A stretch of DNA of 64,000 nucleotides from Labrys monachus (GCF_030814655.1 NZ_JAUSVK010000001.1:2809501-2873500), one strand, 5' to 3'. Shown: positions 16,405-25,505, counted from the stretch's first letter. Numbers and translations: made by a program. The notes: generated from the letters alone by a model not told the origin.

Positions 16405-16533
16405 AAGGCAAAAGGGGGCGGGCGCAGGCCCGCCGCCGCCGACAGAAGGCCGCCGCCGATCCGGCACGCGGCGGCCTCCCACCCAAGCCGGAATGCAATG
16501 CCGAAGAGCCATCCCAGACCAGAGGTGAACCCG

Positions 16534-17373
16534 ATGTCGAAACCGAAACAACTCCCGATGCGATCGAAGTATCTGTCCGCCTTCGCTGCGGCCGCCTGCC
16601 TCGGCACGATCCTGGCCGGCAGCGCCGCGGCCGGCGAGGTCCTCGACAAGATCAAGGCGAGCGGCAAGATCGTCTACTGCAGCGATCTGTCGGTGCCGCC
16701 CTTCATCTATCTCGACCCCAAGACCGTGCAGGCGACCGGCTTCGACGCCGATATCGGCATCGCCGTCGCCAAGGCGATGGGCCTCGAGGCGCAGTACAAG
16801 AATATCGGCTTTGATGGCCTCATCCCCGCGCTCCAGGCCGGACAATGCGATGCGATCCTCTCCGCGCTGTTCGACAAGCCGGCGCGCCGCGAAGTGGTCG
16901 ACTTCGTCGACTACGCCAATGTCGGCAATGCCGTCATCGTCAAGGCCGACAGCCCGCTCTCCATCGCCAGGCTCGTCGACCTCTCGGGCAAGCGGGTGGC
17001 GGTCGAGCGGGGCTCGGTGAACGAGCAGGAAGTCGTCGAGGCGAGCGACGAACTCGTCAAGCAGGGCAAGCCAAAGATCTCGGTCGTCTCCCTGCCGAAG
17101 GCGACCGACGCCATCCAGCAATTGCTGACCGGGCTCGTCGACGCCTTCTACGGCGGCACCGCCACCGAGGCGGATTACAACAAGCAGAACCCCGGCGCCC
17201 TCAAGCTCGCCAGCCCGCAGACCAGCACCTTCTACACCGGCATCGCCACCATCAAGAAGGATGCCGACGTGCACGAGGCCCTCGACGCCGCGTTCAAGAA
17301 GACGCAGGCCGACGGTTCCTATGACGCCGTCGTCAAGAAATGGAGCTTCGAATCCATGGCGATGAAGCCTTGA
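16534..17373 (+). CDS. Amino-acid-type periplasmic binding protein
   Basis: This 279-residue family-3 solute-binding protein has a Sec signal peptide (about residues 1-33, AAAG-type cleavage) and the HisJ/GlnH core (GKIVYCSDLSVPPFIY; GFDADIGIAVAKAMG; FDGLIPALQAGQCDAILSALFDKPARRE). The ligand is therefore probably an amino acid or guanidino acid, in agreement with the creatininase and ureohydrolase upstream. A cysteine pair is absent except for isolated cysteines. The ATG at 16534 has AGAGGTGAA upstream and gives a normal signal peptide; the in-frame ATG at 16498 adds 12 unlikely residues. The permease gene begins 94 bases later. Confidence 0.92.
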   Translation: MSKPKQLPMRSKYLSAFAAAACLGTILAGSAAAGEVLDKIKASGKIVYCSDLSVPPFIYLDPKTVQATGFDADIGIAVAKAMGLEAQYKNIGFDGLIPALQAGQCDAILSALFDKPARREVVDFVDYANVGNAVIVKADSPLSIARLVDLSGKRVAVERGSVNEQEVVEASDELVKQGKPKISVVSLPKATDAIQQLLTGLVDAFYGGTATEADYNKQNPGALKLASPQTSTFYTGIATIKKDADVHEALDAAFKKTQADGSYDAVVKKWSFESMAMKP

Positions 17374-17467
17374 GCCCGGGCTGAACCGAATGCGCGCCAT
17401 GGCCGGGATGCCGCCGGCCATGGTTGCTTATCCTTGAAACGCTGGACGACAGCCGGGATGGCCTGAC

Positions 17468-18229
17468 GTGGACTTCCGCTTCCTGTTCGATTTCCTCATC
17501 GACCCCCCGCCGATCGTGTGGGAAGGGCTGCTCGTCACCATCTACATCTCCGTCGCCGCGCAGGCGGCCGGCGTGGCGCTGGGGCTCGGCATCGCGCTGG
17601 CGCGACGCTCCCGGCTCGCATGGCTCCGGCTCCTCGCCGGCTTCTATGTGTGGTTCTGGCGCGGCACGCCGCTCCTGGTGCAACTCCTCCTCGCCTATAC
17701 CGGCGTCGCCGCTGCCGGCATCTACCGCTATCCCGACATCGAGATCGGCCCGTTGGCGCTGTCCGGACCGATTCAGGCGGCGGTGCTGACGCTCGCCTTC
17801 AACGAAGGCGCCTATATGAGCGAGATCTTCCGCGGCGCCATCCAGACGATCGACCGCGGCCAGTTCGACGCCGCCCGGGCGCTCGGCATGACGCCGGCAA
17901 CCGCCTTTCGCTGGATCGTGCTGCCGCAGGCGCTGAGGGTCGTCATCCCGCCGCTCGGCAACGAGTTCACCCTGATGATCAAGGGGACGTCCCTGCTCAG
18001 CATCATCGGCGTGCGCGAGTTCTTCGGAACGCTGCAGGACATCAATTCGGCGACGTTCAAGACCTTCGAATTGTTCCTTTTCGCGGCGATCTGGTACCTG
18101 CTGCTGACCACCATCCTCGGCTTCGGCCAGAAATGGCTCGAACATCGCATGGCGCGCCACGAGACGCCGCTCGCCAGCGCCACCGCGGCCGACCTTTCCA
18201 AGCGCTCTTTGCTCGGAGGCCGGCGATGA
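17468..18229 (+). CDS. Polar amino-acid ABC transporter permease
   Basis: The 253-residue HisM/GlnP-like permease has about five membrane segments and the EAA-loop motif around [29 protein letters not shown] (given in part; key residues EG, A, L, G). It forms a homodimeric channel, since only one permease gene is present. It starts with GTG 17468, as judged from the family N-terminus. Its stop overlaps the ATPase start (ATGA), so translation is coupled. It is part of the guanidino-compound operon. The C-terminal 25 residues after the last membrane segment are hydrophilic and not conserved. Confidence 0.92.
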   Translation: MDFRFLFDFLIDPPPIVWEGLLVTIYISVAAQAAGVALGLGIALARRSRLAWLRLLAGFYVWFWRGTPLLVQLLLAYTGVAAAGIYRYPDIEIGPLALSGPIQAAVLTLAFNEGAYMSEIFRGAIQTIDRGQFDAARALGMTPATAFRWIVLPQALRVVIPPLGNEFTLMIKGTSLLSIIGVREFFGTLQDINSATFKTFELFLFAAIWYLLLTTILGFGQKWLEHRMARHETPLASATAADLSKRSLLGGRR

Positions 18230-19026
18230 GCGCGGGAACCGGGAATTCCGATACGCTGCCGCTCGTCCGCATCGTCGACGTCTCCAAATCCTTCGGCCCT
18301 CTGAAGATCCTGCGCAACGTGTCTCTCGACGTTCACAGGGGACAGGCCCTGGTGATCATCGGACCGTCCGGATCGGGCAAGACGACTCTGGTGCGCTGCA
18401 TCAACCATCTCGAGCCGATCGACGGCGGACGCATCTTCGTCGATGGCGAACTCGTCGGCTATCGCGAGGCCGGCGGACGCCTCGTGCCGCTCGACGAGCG
18501 CGCAGCGGCTCGCCAGCGCGCCTCGATCGGCATGGTGTTCCAGCGCTTCAACCTCTTTCCGCATCTGACGGCGCTCGACAACGTCATGGTGGGGCCGCTG
18601 CGGGTCCTGCGTCGGCGGCGGGCCGACGTGCAGGACGAAGCGGTCGCCCTGCTCGAGCGCGTGCGCCTCGGCGACAAGCTCCACGCCTATCCGGGCCAGC
18701 TGTCAGGCGGCCAGCAGCAGCGCGTCGCCATCGCCCGCGCCCTGGCGATGAAACCGCGGGTCCTCCTCTTCGACGAGCCGACCAGCGCGCTCGATCCGGA
18801 GATGGTCGGAGAGGTGCTCGATACGATGCGCGGCCTCGCCGAGAGCGGCATGACCATGATCGTCGTCACCCACGAGATGGGCTTCGCCCGGGAAGTGGCC
18901 GACCGCGTCGTGATGATGGATGCGGGCGCGATCGTCGAGGAAGGCAGCCCCCAGGCGATATTCGGCAGTCCGGCCCATGCGCGCACCCGCCTCTTCCTGC
19001 AGGCGATCCGTTCGGCCACGCCCTGA
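18226..19026 (+). CDS. Polar amino-acid ABC transporter ATP-binding protein
   Basis: This 266-residue GlnQ/HisP-type ATPase has Walker [11 protein letters not shown]-loop [10 protein letters not shown], signature LSGGQQQR, Walker [13 protein letters not shown] and switch histidine THEMGFA. A short insertion between Walker A and the Q-loop ([15 protein letters not shown]) is shared with the ATPase at 35046, so the two importers are related. It completes the importer encoded from 16534. No strong terminator follows; the next 440 bases lack a gene until the EcfG-controlled gene at 19468. The function is secure; the transported compound is inferred to be a guanidino acid from the neighbours. Confidence 0.94.
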   Translation: MSAGTGNSDTLPLVRIVDVSKSFGPLKILRNVSLDVHRGQALVIIGPSGSGKTTLVRCINHLEPIDGGRIFVDGELVGYREAGGRLVPLDERAAARQRASIGMVFQRFNLFPHLTALDNVMVGPLRVLRRRRADVQDEAVALLERVRLGDKLHAYPGQLSGGQQQRVAIARALAMKPRVLLFDEPTSALDPEMVGEVLDTMRGLAESGMTMIVVTHEMGFAREVADRVVMMDAGAIVEEGSPQAIFGSPAHARTRLFLQAIRSATP

Positions 19027-19332
19027 CGACGCTTCCCCTGCGAGGGCCGGTCCACGTCCCGCCCGCCGTCTCCGCGTGAAGATGACGGTTAATTAATTCG
19101 GCAGCCCGGCCTGTTCGCCTGTAGTGTAGCGCTCAGGCACTGCACGGCGCCTTATCGAAAGACGCCGAACCGACTTTGCGTACAGGCGGGCTGACGTCCC
19201 GGCTGGCAGCGATGCCGCAGCCGGCCGGGCCGCCGCCTGAACGGCATGTTTTCGGCCCATGGCGCCGAATGGCTCATTCGGCTTCGCCATTCGCCTGAGG
19301 AAAGACTCTTTCCAAAAAGACCGCCCGGGGGC
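19027..19332. other. Intergenic region without a recognised gene
   Basis: These bases separate the guanidino-type operon from the stress gene at 19468. They contain a TTAATTAATT stretch at 19090-19099 and no convincing open frame, RNA gene or intrinsic terminator. The rest of the gap to 19467 holds an EcfG promoter and an AT-rich leader. Confidence 0.5.
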
Positions 19333-19358
19333 GGAACCTCCGGGACGCCGGTAACGTT
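19333..19358 (+). promoter_or_regulatory. EcfG-type general stress promoter upstream of gene 19468
   Basis: GGAAC (19333-19337) and CGTT (19355-19358) are separated by exactly 17 bases. This is a perfect match to the alphaproteobacterial EcfG/RpoE2 consensus. Transcription would start near 19365, about 100 bases before the start codon of the downstream gene. Confidence 0.75.
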
Positions 19359-19467
19359 ATTGTGGCAATCCCGTGCATCCGCCTTCGAGTGGACATGAAT
19401 ATGTCATGAGCAGGGAAAACAAAAATCGTCAGCAGCCGGGTAACGGATCGGCTGTTATTGGAGGACC

Positions 19468-19962
19468 ATGCCGGAACTACGCATAGATGAAATGAACCGA
19501 ATGTACTCCGCAAAGCAGAAAATGCAGAGGCAACGTGAGGGTGGATCCATGCCGATAGATTACTTGAATATTTTCTCTCCTGACGAGCTGGAATATTTAA
19601 ATGCCGCTGCCGATGATTATGGCTGGTACGTATGGACGGACGAAACGCGGTCCATTATTGAAGGATTGTGCGCACGCCGTCTGATGGCCGCCAATGGTGA
19701 CTTCAAGGTCATCCGCAAGGCGAACGATCGGCGCGCCCATCTGGCCGGGGAAGTTCCCCGCACCGCCGCTTCGATTACGCGATATTACGAACTGATCGGG
19801 GAGGGACGCATCGCATTCCATGCCCTCCGCAACCGGCAGGTGGGCAAGCCGACTGCGCTGGCGCCGTCCTTGCAGGCCTTGTCCGAGGCCAGAAAGGCCG
19901 TGAAGCCGGAAATCCTCCGCCTTCGCTCCTCGCTGGCGAACGTGGAAGCCCTGAGAGCCTGA
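19468..19962 (+). CDS. Hypothetical protein with EcfG promoter
   Basis: I do not recognise this 164-residue protein. It is hydrophilic and mixed-charge, has no signal peptide or membrane segment, and lacks cysteines except one (C69). The middle third (YYELIGEGRIAFHALRNRQVG) might be helical. The ATG at 19468 has GGAGGA three to four bases upstream; a second candidate, ATG 19549 (MPIDYLNIFS), has GAGGGTGG upstream and would remove 27 residues. The first 150 coding bases are notably AT-rich compared with the neighbours, which could mean recent acquisition or a relaxed leader. A perfect EcfG promoter and a strong intrinsic terminator frame it, so it is a monocistronic general-stress gene. Confidence 0.8.
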   Translation: MPELRIDEMNRMYSAKQKMQRQREGGSMPIDYLNIFSPDELEYLNAAADDYGWYVWTDETRSIIEGLCARRLMAANGDFKVIRKANDRRAHLAGEVPRTAASITRYYELIGEGRIAFHALRNRQVGKPTALAPSLQALSEARKAVKPEILRLRSSLANVEALRA

Positions 19963-19986
19963 GCGCATCGCTGCTATGAAACGGAG

Positions 19987-20019
19987 CCCGCGTCCCCCCA
20001 GGGGCGCGGGTTCGTTTTT
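19987..20019 (+). terminator. Intrinsic terminator of gene 19468
   Basis: A GC-rich stem CCCGCG/CGCGGG with an inner CCCC/GGGG stem is followed by TTCGTTTTT. It lies 25 bases past the stop codon of the stress gene and is among the clearest intrinsic terminators in the window. Confidence 0.85.
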
Positions 20020-20111
20020 GTGGTGCGGGCCGATTCGCGGATGAAACGATGACGGCGCGGCGGCCGTTCGCCCTGAAGGGGCGGCCGGCAGTCCGTCTGC
20101 CTCCATACCGA

Positions 20112-21644
20112 TCATCTCGACAGCGGCTTCCAGCCATGCCCGTCCCGGATGAGCAGGTCGTCCGCTTCCGAGGGGCCGGCGGTGCCGGCCGCATAGCGTG
20201 CGAGCGGCTTCCCGTCCTCGGCCCAGGCTTTCAGAATGGGGTCGACCAACGCCCAGCTCGCCTCGATGGTGTCCGCGCGCTGGAACAGCGTGGCGTCGCC
20301 GGTGAAGCAGTCATAGATCAGGGTCTCGTAGCCGACGCTGGGAACGGCGGCAAAGGCGTCCTTGTAGAAGAAGTCGAGGGCGATGCCACCCAGCACCATG
20401 CGGGTGCCGGGGACCTTGATGTTCAGGCCCAATATCAGGCCCTGCTGCGGCTGGAGGGACAATACGAGGGTATTCGGCGCCAGCCGGTCGACCGGCGTGT
20501 CCTTGAACAGCGCATAGGGAGCGGGTCGGAAATGCACGACGACCTCGGTGCAGCGTGCCCCCAGATGCTTGCCCGTCCGTATGTAGAACGGCACGCCCGC
20601 CCACCGCCAGTTCTCGATGGTCAGCTTCATCGCCACATAGGTCTCGGTGTGGCTGTCCGGCGCGACGTTCGGCTCATCCCGATAGGCCGGTACGTTGATG
20701 CCCGCGATGGCACCGCCATCATACTGGCCGCGGACGGCGTCCTCCAGGGGAATGGGCTGGACCGCGCCCAGGAGCTGCGCCTTGGCGTTGCGGACCTGCT
20801 CGGGCTCGAAGGAGTTCGGCGGCTCCATCGCCACCATGGTCAGGAGCTGGAAGAGGTGGTTCTGCACCATGTCGCGCATGGCGCCGGTCGGCTCGTAGAA
20901 CGCGCCGCGTCCTTCCACCCCGACCGTTTCGGCGGCGGTGATCTCGACATAATCGATATGGTCGCGGCGCCAGAGCGGTTCGAGGATGCCATTGGCGAAG
21001 CGCAGCGCCATGATGTTCTGCACCGTCTCCTTGCCGAGGAAATGATCGATGCGGAAGACCTGCGCTTCGTTCATCCGCCGCAGGATGTCGGCGTTGAGCT
21101 TCTTGGCGCTGTCGAGGTCCGAGCCGAAGGGCTTTTCGATGATGACGCGGCGAAAGGCGTCGGGTGCCTCGGCGAGCAGGCCGGCATCGCCCAATTGGTC
21201 GACCACCGTGCCGAAGAAGCGGGCGGCGACGGCGAGATAGAAGACGACATTGCCGCTCAGCATGGTCTTAAGCTGCGCCATGTCCTTGGGCTTGGTGAAA
21301 TCGGCCTGCTGGTAGGTCATGCGATCCGCTAGCCAGCTCCAGACCTTCCCGTCGATATGCGGCACGTAGAATTCGGCGTTCGGGTTGCGGGTGAAATCCT
21401 GCATGGTATCGGAGAGCTGGCCGACCCAGCCTTCGGTCGTATCCGCCACCCGGTCGAGGCCGACGATGCGGAACCCGTCGTCGAGCAGTCCCGCGCCGGC
21501 GAGGTTGTACAGCGACGGCGTGAGCAGCCGTCGGGTCAGATCACCATGCGCTCCGAAGACGACGAGCGTGCAGGCAGGCGCCGCCGGCGTCGGAGGTGCG
21601 GCGTCCGAATCATCGTGTGGGGCCGTCGGATTGTCGTTCGCCAT
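20112..21644 (-). CDS. zwf: Glucose-6-phosphate 1-dehydrogenase
   Basis: The 510-residue protein oxidises glucose 6-phosphate to 6-phosphogluconolactone with NADP, the entry to the oxidative pentose phosphate and Entner-Doudoroff routes. It has a nucleotide-binding GAHGDLTRR near residue 31, the active-site signature RIDHFLGKE with the catalytic Asp-His, and the family core down to the C-terminus. A Pro/Ala-rich N-terminal tail of about 20 residues precedes the Rossmann fold. It is monocistronic: no pgl or edd gene adjoins it. It shares a neighbourhood with transketolase and stress genes, which suggests a role in NADPH supply during stress. The ribosome site is weak. Identification is secure. 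Confidence 0.96.
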   Translation of the reverse strand: MANDNPTAPHDDSDAAPPTPAAPACTLVVFGAHGDLTRRLLTPSLYNLAGAGLLDDGFRIVGLDRVADTTEGWVGQLSDTMQDFTRNPNAEFYVPHIDGKVWSWLADRMTYQQADFTKPKDMAQLKTMLSGNVVFYLAVAARFFGTVVDQLGDAGLLAEAPDAFRRVIIEKPFGSDLDSAKKLNADILRRMNEAQVFRIDHFLGKETVQNIMALRFANGILEPLWRRDHIDYVEITAAETVGVEGRGAFYEPTGAMRDMVQNHLFQLLTMVAMEPPNSFEPEQVRNAKAQLLGAVQPIPLEDAVRGQYDGGAIAGINVPAYRDEPNVAPDSHTETYVAMKLTIENWRWAGVPFYIRTGKHLGARCTEVVVHFRPAPYALFKDTPVDRLAPNTLVLSLQPQQGLILGLNIKVPGTRMVLGGIALDFFYKDAFAAVPSVGYETLIYDCFTGDATLFQRADTIEASWALVDPILKAWAEDGKPLARYAAGTAGPSEADDLLIRDGHGWKPLSR

Positions 21645-21790
21645 CGATCGCCTGCTCGTGTTGTGGGGATTTCTCGCTCACGCCCCGTGTTGCGAAGGGC
21701 GGGGCGGTCATCGGAAGGGCCGCCGCAGGGCTGCAATGCGGCGGAAGGCTTGGGGTAAATGCTTTTGCGGAAAGGAATAGAGCGTGCACG

Positions 21791-22726
21791 TCACGCCGAA
21801 AAGAACGCCTGCAGGGCCGCGGCGGTTTCCTCGGGGCGCTCCTCCGGCAGCGAATGGCCGCAATCCAGGGCTCGGCCGTCGACGTGAAGCGCCTTTTCCC
21901 GCCATGTGTCGAGGACGTCGTAGAGCGCGCCCACCGTGCCCCGCGCCCCCCACAGCGCCAGCAGGGGAACCTGGATGCGCGCCTCGGCATCGGCGGCATC
22001 GTGATCGAGGTCGATGGTCGCCGCCGCGCGATAGTCCTCGCAGGCGGCATGGCGCATGGCCGGATCGAGGTAGCAGCGCAGATATTCGGCGAAGGCCGCC
22101 GGCTCGGTGGCACCGGGTGTCCGGAGCTGGCCCTCGATATGCGAGCGCAGGAAGAACGCCGGGTCGGCGCCGATGAGGCGTTCGGGCAGCGGCGCGGGCT
22201 GTATCAGGAAGAACCACCAGAAATAGCGGGTGGCGAACGCCATGTCGGTGCGGGCATACATGGTTGCCGTCGGCGCGATGTCGATGACCGCGAGGCGCGA
22301 CACGGCGTCCGGATGATCAAGCGCCATGCGATGGGTGACGCGCCCGCCCCGGTCGTGTCCCGCCACCGCGAAGCGCGCATGGCCGAGCATTCTCATCAGC
22401 GTGACCTGGTCCAGCGCCATGCTGCGCTTGGCATAGCCGACATGGTTTTCCCCGCCGTCGGGCTTGCTGCTGTCGCCATAGCCGCGAAGGTCGGCGGCGA
22501 CGACGGTGAAGTTCGTCGCCAGCGCCGGAGCCACCTTGCGCCAGACGATATGGGTTTGCGGATGGCCGTGGAGGAGGAGCAGGGGAGGGCCGGAGCCGCC
22601 CACCGCCGCCCGGATGGTGACGCCGCCGCCGACGTCGGCGGCAATGAGATCGAAACCCGAAAGGAAGGGAGACGGCCCGAGACGGACGATGCCGGGCGTC
22701 GTCAGCGGGGTGGCCGGCCCAGGCAT
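21791..22726 (-). CDS. Alpha/beta hydrolase, haloacetate dehalogenase/epoxide hydrolase-like
   Basis: This 311-residue alpha/beta-fold hydrolase is similar, from memory, to the fluoroacetate dehalogenase of Rhodopseudomonas palustris. It has the oxyanion region LLLHGHPQTHIVW, the nucleophile elbow AGHDRGGRV with D125 and R126, the acid D149 (VIDIAP) and the histidine in LDCGHSLPEE. In the dehalogenase a His-Trp pair binds the halide; here the aligned residues are W170-W171 (RYFWWFFLIQPAPLPE), so the fluoride-binding histidine is missing. Substrate may be another haloacid, epoxide or ester. ATG 22726 has GGAG seven bases upstream; the longer frame from 22876 is unlike the family. It is a single gene with no partner. 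Confidence 0.85.
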   Translation of the reverse strand: MPGPATPLTTPGIVRLGPSPFLSGFDLIAADVGGGVTIRAAVGGSGPPLLLLHGHPQTHIVWRKVAPALATNFTVVAADLRGYGDSSKPDGGENHVGYAKRSMALDQVTLMRMLGHARFAVAGHDRGGRVTHRMALDHPDAVSRLAVIDIAPTATMYARTDMAFATRYFWWFFLIQPAPLPERLIGADPAFFLRSHIEGQLRTPGATEPAAFAEYLRCYLDPAMRHAACEDYRAAATIDLDHDAADAEARIQVPLLALWGARGTVGALYDVLDTWREKALHVDGRALDCGHSLPEERPEETAAALQAFFSA

Positions 22727-22923
22727 GGCATTGCTCCGGAAGACGGTTTCGGCGAGGGCGCGACATTGGCGGGCCAATCGGACGGTATCAAGGCAAGGAC
22801 AGGAGAGCCTGCGCCCGCCCATGCCGATGGGATCGTCCCGTCGAGCCCGGTGGGCGAGGGGCCGTTCGGCCTCCATCGTACCCGCTTCGGCCGGAGCGAC
22901 GGTTGCGATCTGCGTCGCCCGCC

Positions 22924-23178
22924 CTACGATTCGAAATCGTAGCGGGAGCGCTGGATGCTGGGCTCGGAATCCTCCAGCCCTGCCGGGCTGTCCGCGGCGA
23001 TGTCCGAGAAACGGAGGGAAATGGTGACGTCGATCCCCTCCTTGATGGCGCGGGAGGCGGACGACACGGCGACGTCGAACGCAGCCTCGGGCAGTTCATA
23101 GGGGCCGCGCGAGGTCTCCTCGTGATGGATCATCCATCCGGCGGAGGATCGGCTGATCCGATAGACGGCATCTTTCAT
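22924..23178 (-). CDS. Small hypothetical protein with EcfG promoter
   Basis: This 84-residue protein has no annotation I can give with certainty. Its first half (YRISRSSAGWMIHHEETSRGPYELPEAAFDVAV) looks like small DUF2188-type proteins, which have a short beta-sheet and one helix and are often stress-induced. It has no cysteines, signal peptide or membrane segment. The C-terminal 20 residues are acidic and probably disordered. ATG 23178 is preceded by GGGAG. A perfect EcfG promoter lies 134 bases upstream on the same strand, so the gene is probably part of the general stress response. The leader between them contains a strong hairpin (23250-23273). Confidence 0.7.
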   Translation of the reverse strand: MKDAVYRISRSSAGWMIHHEETSRGPYELPEAAFDVAVSSASRAIKEGIDVTISLRFSDIAADSPAGLEDSEPSIQRSRYDFES

Positions 23179-23249
23179 CGGGGGCTCCCTCGACATGAGT
23201 GGCATCCGGACCGGTGCGCAGCCGGCGGCCGGCGGATCGGGCCAGAAAG

Positions 23250-23273
23250 AAGCCCGGCTGATGAGCCGGGCTT
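23250..23273. other. Hairpin in the leader of gene 22924-23178
   Basis: A perfect 10-bp inverted repeat (AAGCCCGGCT and AGCCGGGCTT) with a 4-base loop lies between the EcfG promoter and the start codon of the small gene. On the minus strand it is followed by CTTTCTG. It could attenuate the small gene; no following T-run is long enough for a confident terminator call. Confidence 0.45.
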
Positions 23274-23311
23274 GAAGTCGTCACAGGGGAAAGTGATTAC
23301 TGCATTGACGA

Positions 23312-23336
23312 AACGTGCAACTATCGAGCGGGTTCC
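23312..23336 (-). promoter_or_regulatory. EcfG-type general stress promoter upstream of the 84-residue gene
   Basis: Read on the minus strand, GGAAC (23336-23332) and CGTT (23315-23312) are 16 bases apart, a perfect consensus match. It points at the small gene ending at 22924. The opposite strand carries the transketolase gene, so this is a divergent intergenic region. Confidence 0.75.
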
Positions 23337-23444
23337 TCACGGAGCGGCAAAATCGACGCACCGGCGCTGAAGCCGGAACGCCGCCGACTCCGAACGATTA
23401 TGGGTCCATGGCCGCAGCGCCCCCATGCCTTTTCGAGAGAAGCA

Positions 23445-25505
23445 ATGATGCAGGATGTTTCGATGACCCAAGGTTCGATGATCCAGGGGAAGACATTGCC
23501 CGCCCCGCGCGATCCCCATCTGCGAGACCTCGCCGACTGCATCCGCGTCTTGGCGATGGATGCGGTTCAGGCCGCCAAGAGCGGCCATCCGGGCATGCCG
23601 ATGGGCATGGCCGACATCGCCACCGTTCTCTTCTCCGACTTCATGAAGTTCGACGCGGCGGATCCCCACTGGTTCGACCGCGACCGTTTCCTGATCTCGA
23701 ACGGCCACGGCTCGATGCTGCTCTATGGCCTGCTCTACCTGACCGGCTACAAGGAGATGACGATCGAGGAGATCCGCCGATTCCGCCAGATCGACAGCAG
23801 GACGCCGGGACATCCGGAATATCATCACGCGCCGGGAATCGAGACCACCACCGGCCCGCTCGGCCAGGGGCTTGCGAATGCCGTCGGCCTGGCGCTCGCC
23901 GAGCGGATCATGAACGCCACCTTCGGCGACGGCCTCGTCGACCACTTCACCTATGTCTTCATGGGCGACGGCTGCCTGATGGAGGGCATCAGCCACGAGG
24001 CGATATCGCTGGCCGGGCACCTCAAGCTCGGCAGGCTGATCGCCTTCTTCGACAATAATTCGATCACCATCGACGGCTCGACCGATCTTTCTGTATCGGA
24101 CGACGAGACGGCGCGCTTCCGCGCTTCCGGCTGGCATGTCCAGGAGATCGACGGCCATGACACGGATGCGATCCGCGCCGCCATCGCCGAGGCGAGGACG
24201 GTCACCGACCGGCCGTCGATGATCTCCTGCCGCACCATCATCGGCTTCGGCCTGCCGACCAAGGCGGGCACCCAGAAGGCGCATAGCGATGCGCCCGGCG
24301 AGGAGGAGATCGCCGGCGCCCGCAAGCTGCTCGGCTGGACCTCGCCGCCCTTCGAGATCCCGGCGCCGCTCCTGGAGGACTGGCGCAGGATCGGCGCCAA
24401 GGGGCGCGGCGCGAGGCAGGCGTGGTTGGAGCGGGTCGAGGCCGCCCCGCCCGGTCTCAAGCAGGAATTCGAACGCCGCAACGACGGCAGGCTGCCGGAC
24501 GCCTGGCGGGACGCCATCGCAACGGCGAAGCGCGAGCTCCTCGCCGGCGGCAAGGACATCGCCACCCGCCAGGCGAGCGGCATCGTGCTGAACCATCTCG
24601 CCGATGCCATCCCGGAACTGCTGGGCGGATCGGCCGACCTGACGCCCTCCAACAACACCAAGGCGAAGGGGCAGATCGAGATTGCGCCGGGCGCGTATAA
24701 GGGCTCCTATATCCATTACGGCGTGCGCGAGCACGGCATGGCGGCGGCGATGAACGGCATCGCCCTGCATGGCGGCCTCATCCCCTATGGCGGTACGTTC
24801 CTGACCTTCTCAGACTATTGCCGTCCGTCCATCCGCCTCGCCGCCATGATGGAGATCCGCACCATCTTCGTGATGACGCATGATTCCATCGGTCTTGGCG
24901 AGGATGGGCCGACCCACCAGCCGATCGAGCATCTGGCCGCGCTGCGCGCGATACCGGGCCTCGCCGTCTTCCGGCCGGGCGACCCCATCGAAACGGCCGA
25001 ATGCTGGGAATGCATCCTCGACAGCTCGCGCCGCGCCGCGCTGATCGCCCTGTCGCGCCAGCCCATGCCGCTGCTCCGCCGCGAGGAGAGCCCGGAGAAC
25101 CTGTCGGCACGGGGCGCCTATGTCCTGAAGGACGCCGAGGGAGGTCCGCGGAGGCTGACGATCATCGGCACCGGTTCGGAACTGCATCTGGCGGTGGAGG
25201 CGCGCGAGATCCTGCAGCGGGAGGGCGTGCCGACCGCGGTGGTGTCGATGCCCTGCCGGCTGCTGTTCGAGGAGCAGGACGCCGCCTATAGGCGCCATGT
25301 GCTCGGCGACACGCCGGCCCGGGTGGCGGTGGAGGCCGGCGTCGAAATTTCCTGGGGCCGGTATCTCGGTTTCGAGGGCCGCTTCGTCGGCATGCACAGC
25401 TTCGGCGCATCCGGCAAGATCGACGACGTCTACAGGAAGTTCGACATCACGACGGAAGCGGTGGTCCGGGCGGCGCGGGAAGTCCTCGATACCGTCCACG
25501 GATGA
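23445..25505 (+). CDS. tkt: Transketolase
   Basis: The 686-residue thiamine-diphosphate enzyme moves two-carbon units between sugar phosphates in the pentose phosphate pathway. Features in order are the N-terminal AAKSGHPGMPMG, the ThDP/Mg motif starting GDGCLMEGISHEA and ending with NN, the pyrimidine-domain REHGMAAAMNG and the C-terminal domain with IGTGSELHL. Length is normal. ATG 23445 (or 23448) follows GAGAG. It would consume erythrose 4-phosphate made by the polyol locus 12 kb away, although the two are not in one operon. A near-EcfG sequence (GGAAC-N15-CGATT) at 23375-23399 is too degenerate to call. Downstream is a convergent hypothetical gene. Identification is secure. Confidence 0.96.
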   Translation: MMQDVSMTQGSMIQGKTLPAPRDPHLRDLADCIRVLAMDAVQAAKSGHPGMPMGMADIATVLFSDFMKFDAADPHWFDRDRFLISNGHGSMLLYGLLYLTGYKEMTIEEIRRFRQIDSRTPGHPEYHHAPGIETTTGPLGQGLANAVGLALAERIMNATFGDGLVDHFTYVFMGDGCLMEGISHEAISLAGHLKLGRLIAFFDNNSITIDGSTDLSVSDDETARFRASGWHVQEIDGHDTDAIRAAIAEARTVTDRPSMISCRTIIGFGLPTKAGTQKAHSDAPGEEEIAGARKLLGWTSPPFEIPAPLLEDWRRIGAKGRGARQAWLERVEAAPPGLKQEFERRNDGRLPDAWRDAIATAKRELLAGGKDIATRQASGIVLNHLADAIPELLGGSADLTPSNNTKAKGQIEIAPGAYKGSYIHYGVREHGMAAAMNGIALHGGLIPYGGTFLTFSDYCRPSIRLAAMMEIRTIFVMTHDSIGLGEDGPTHQPIEHLAALRAIPGLAVFRPGDPIETAECWECILDSSRRAALIALSRQPMPLLRREESPENLSARGAYVLKDAEGGPRRLTIIGTGSELHLAVEAREILQREGVPTAVVSMPCRLLFEEQDAAYRRHVLGDTPARVAVEAGVEISWGRYLGFEGRFVGMHSFGASGKIDDVYRKFDITTEAVVRAAREVLDTVHG

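Noticed and set aside
23375-23399. GGAAC-N15-CGATT before transketolase as a fifth EcfG promoter.
   Set aside because: The spacing is 15 instead of 16 or 17 and the -10 element is CGAT, not CGTT.
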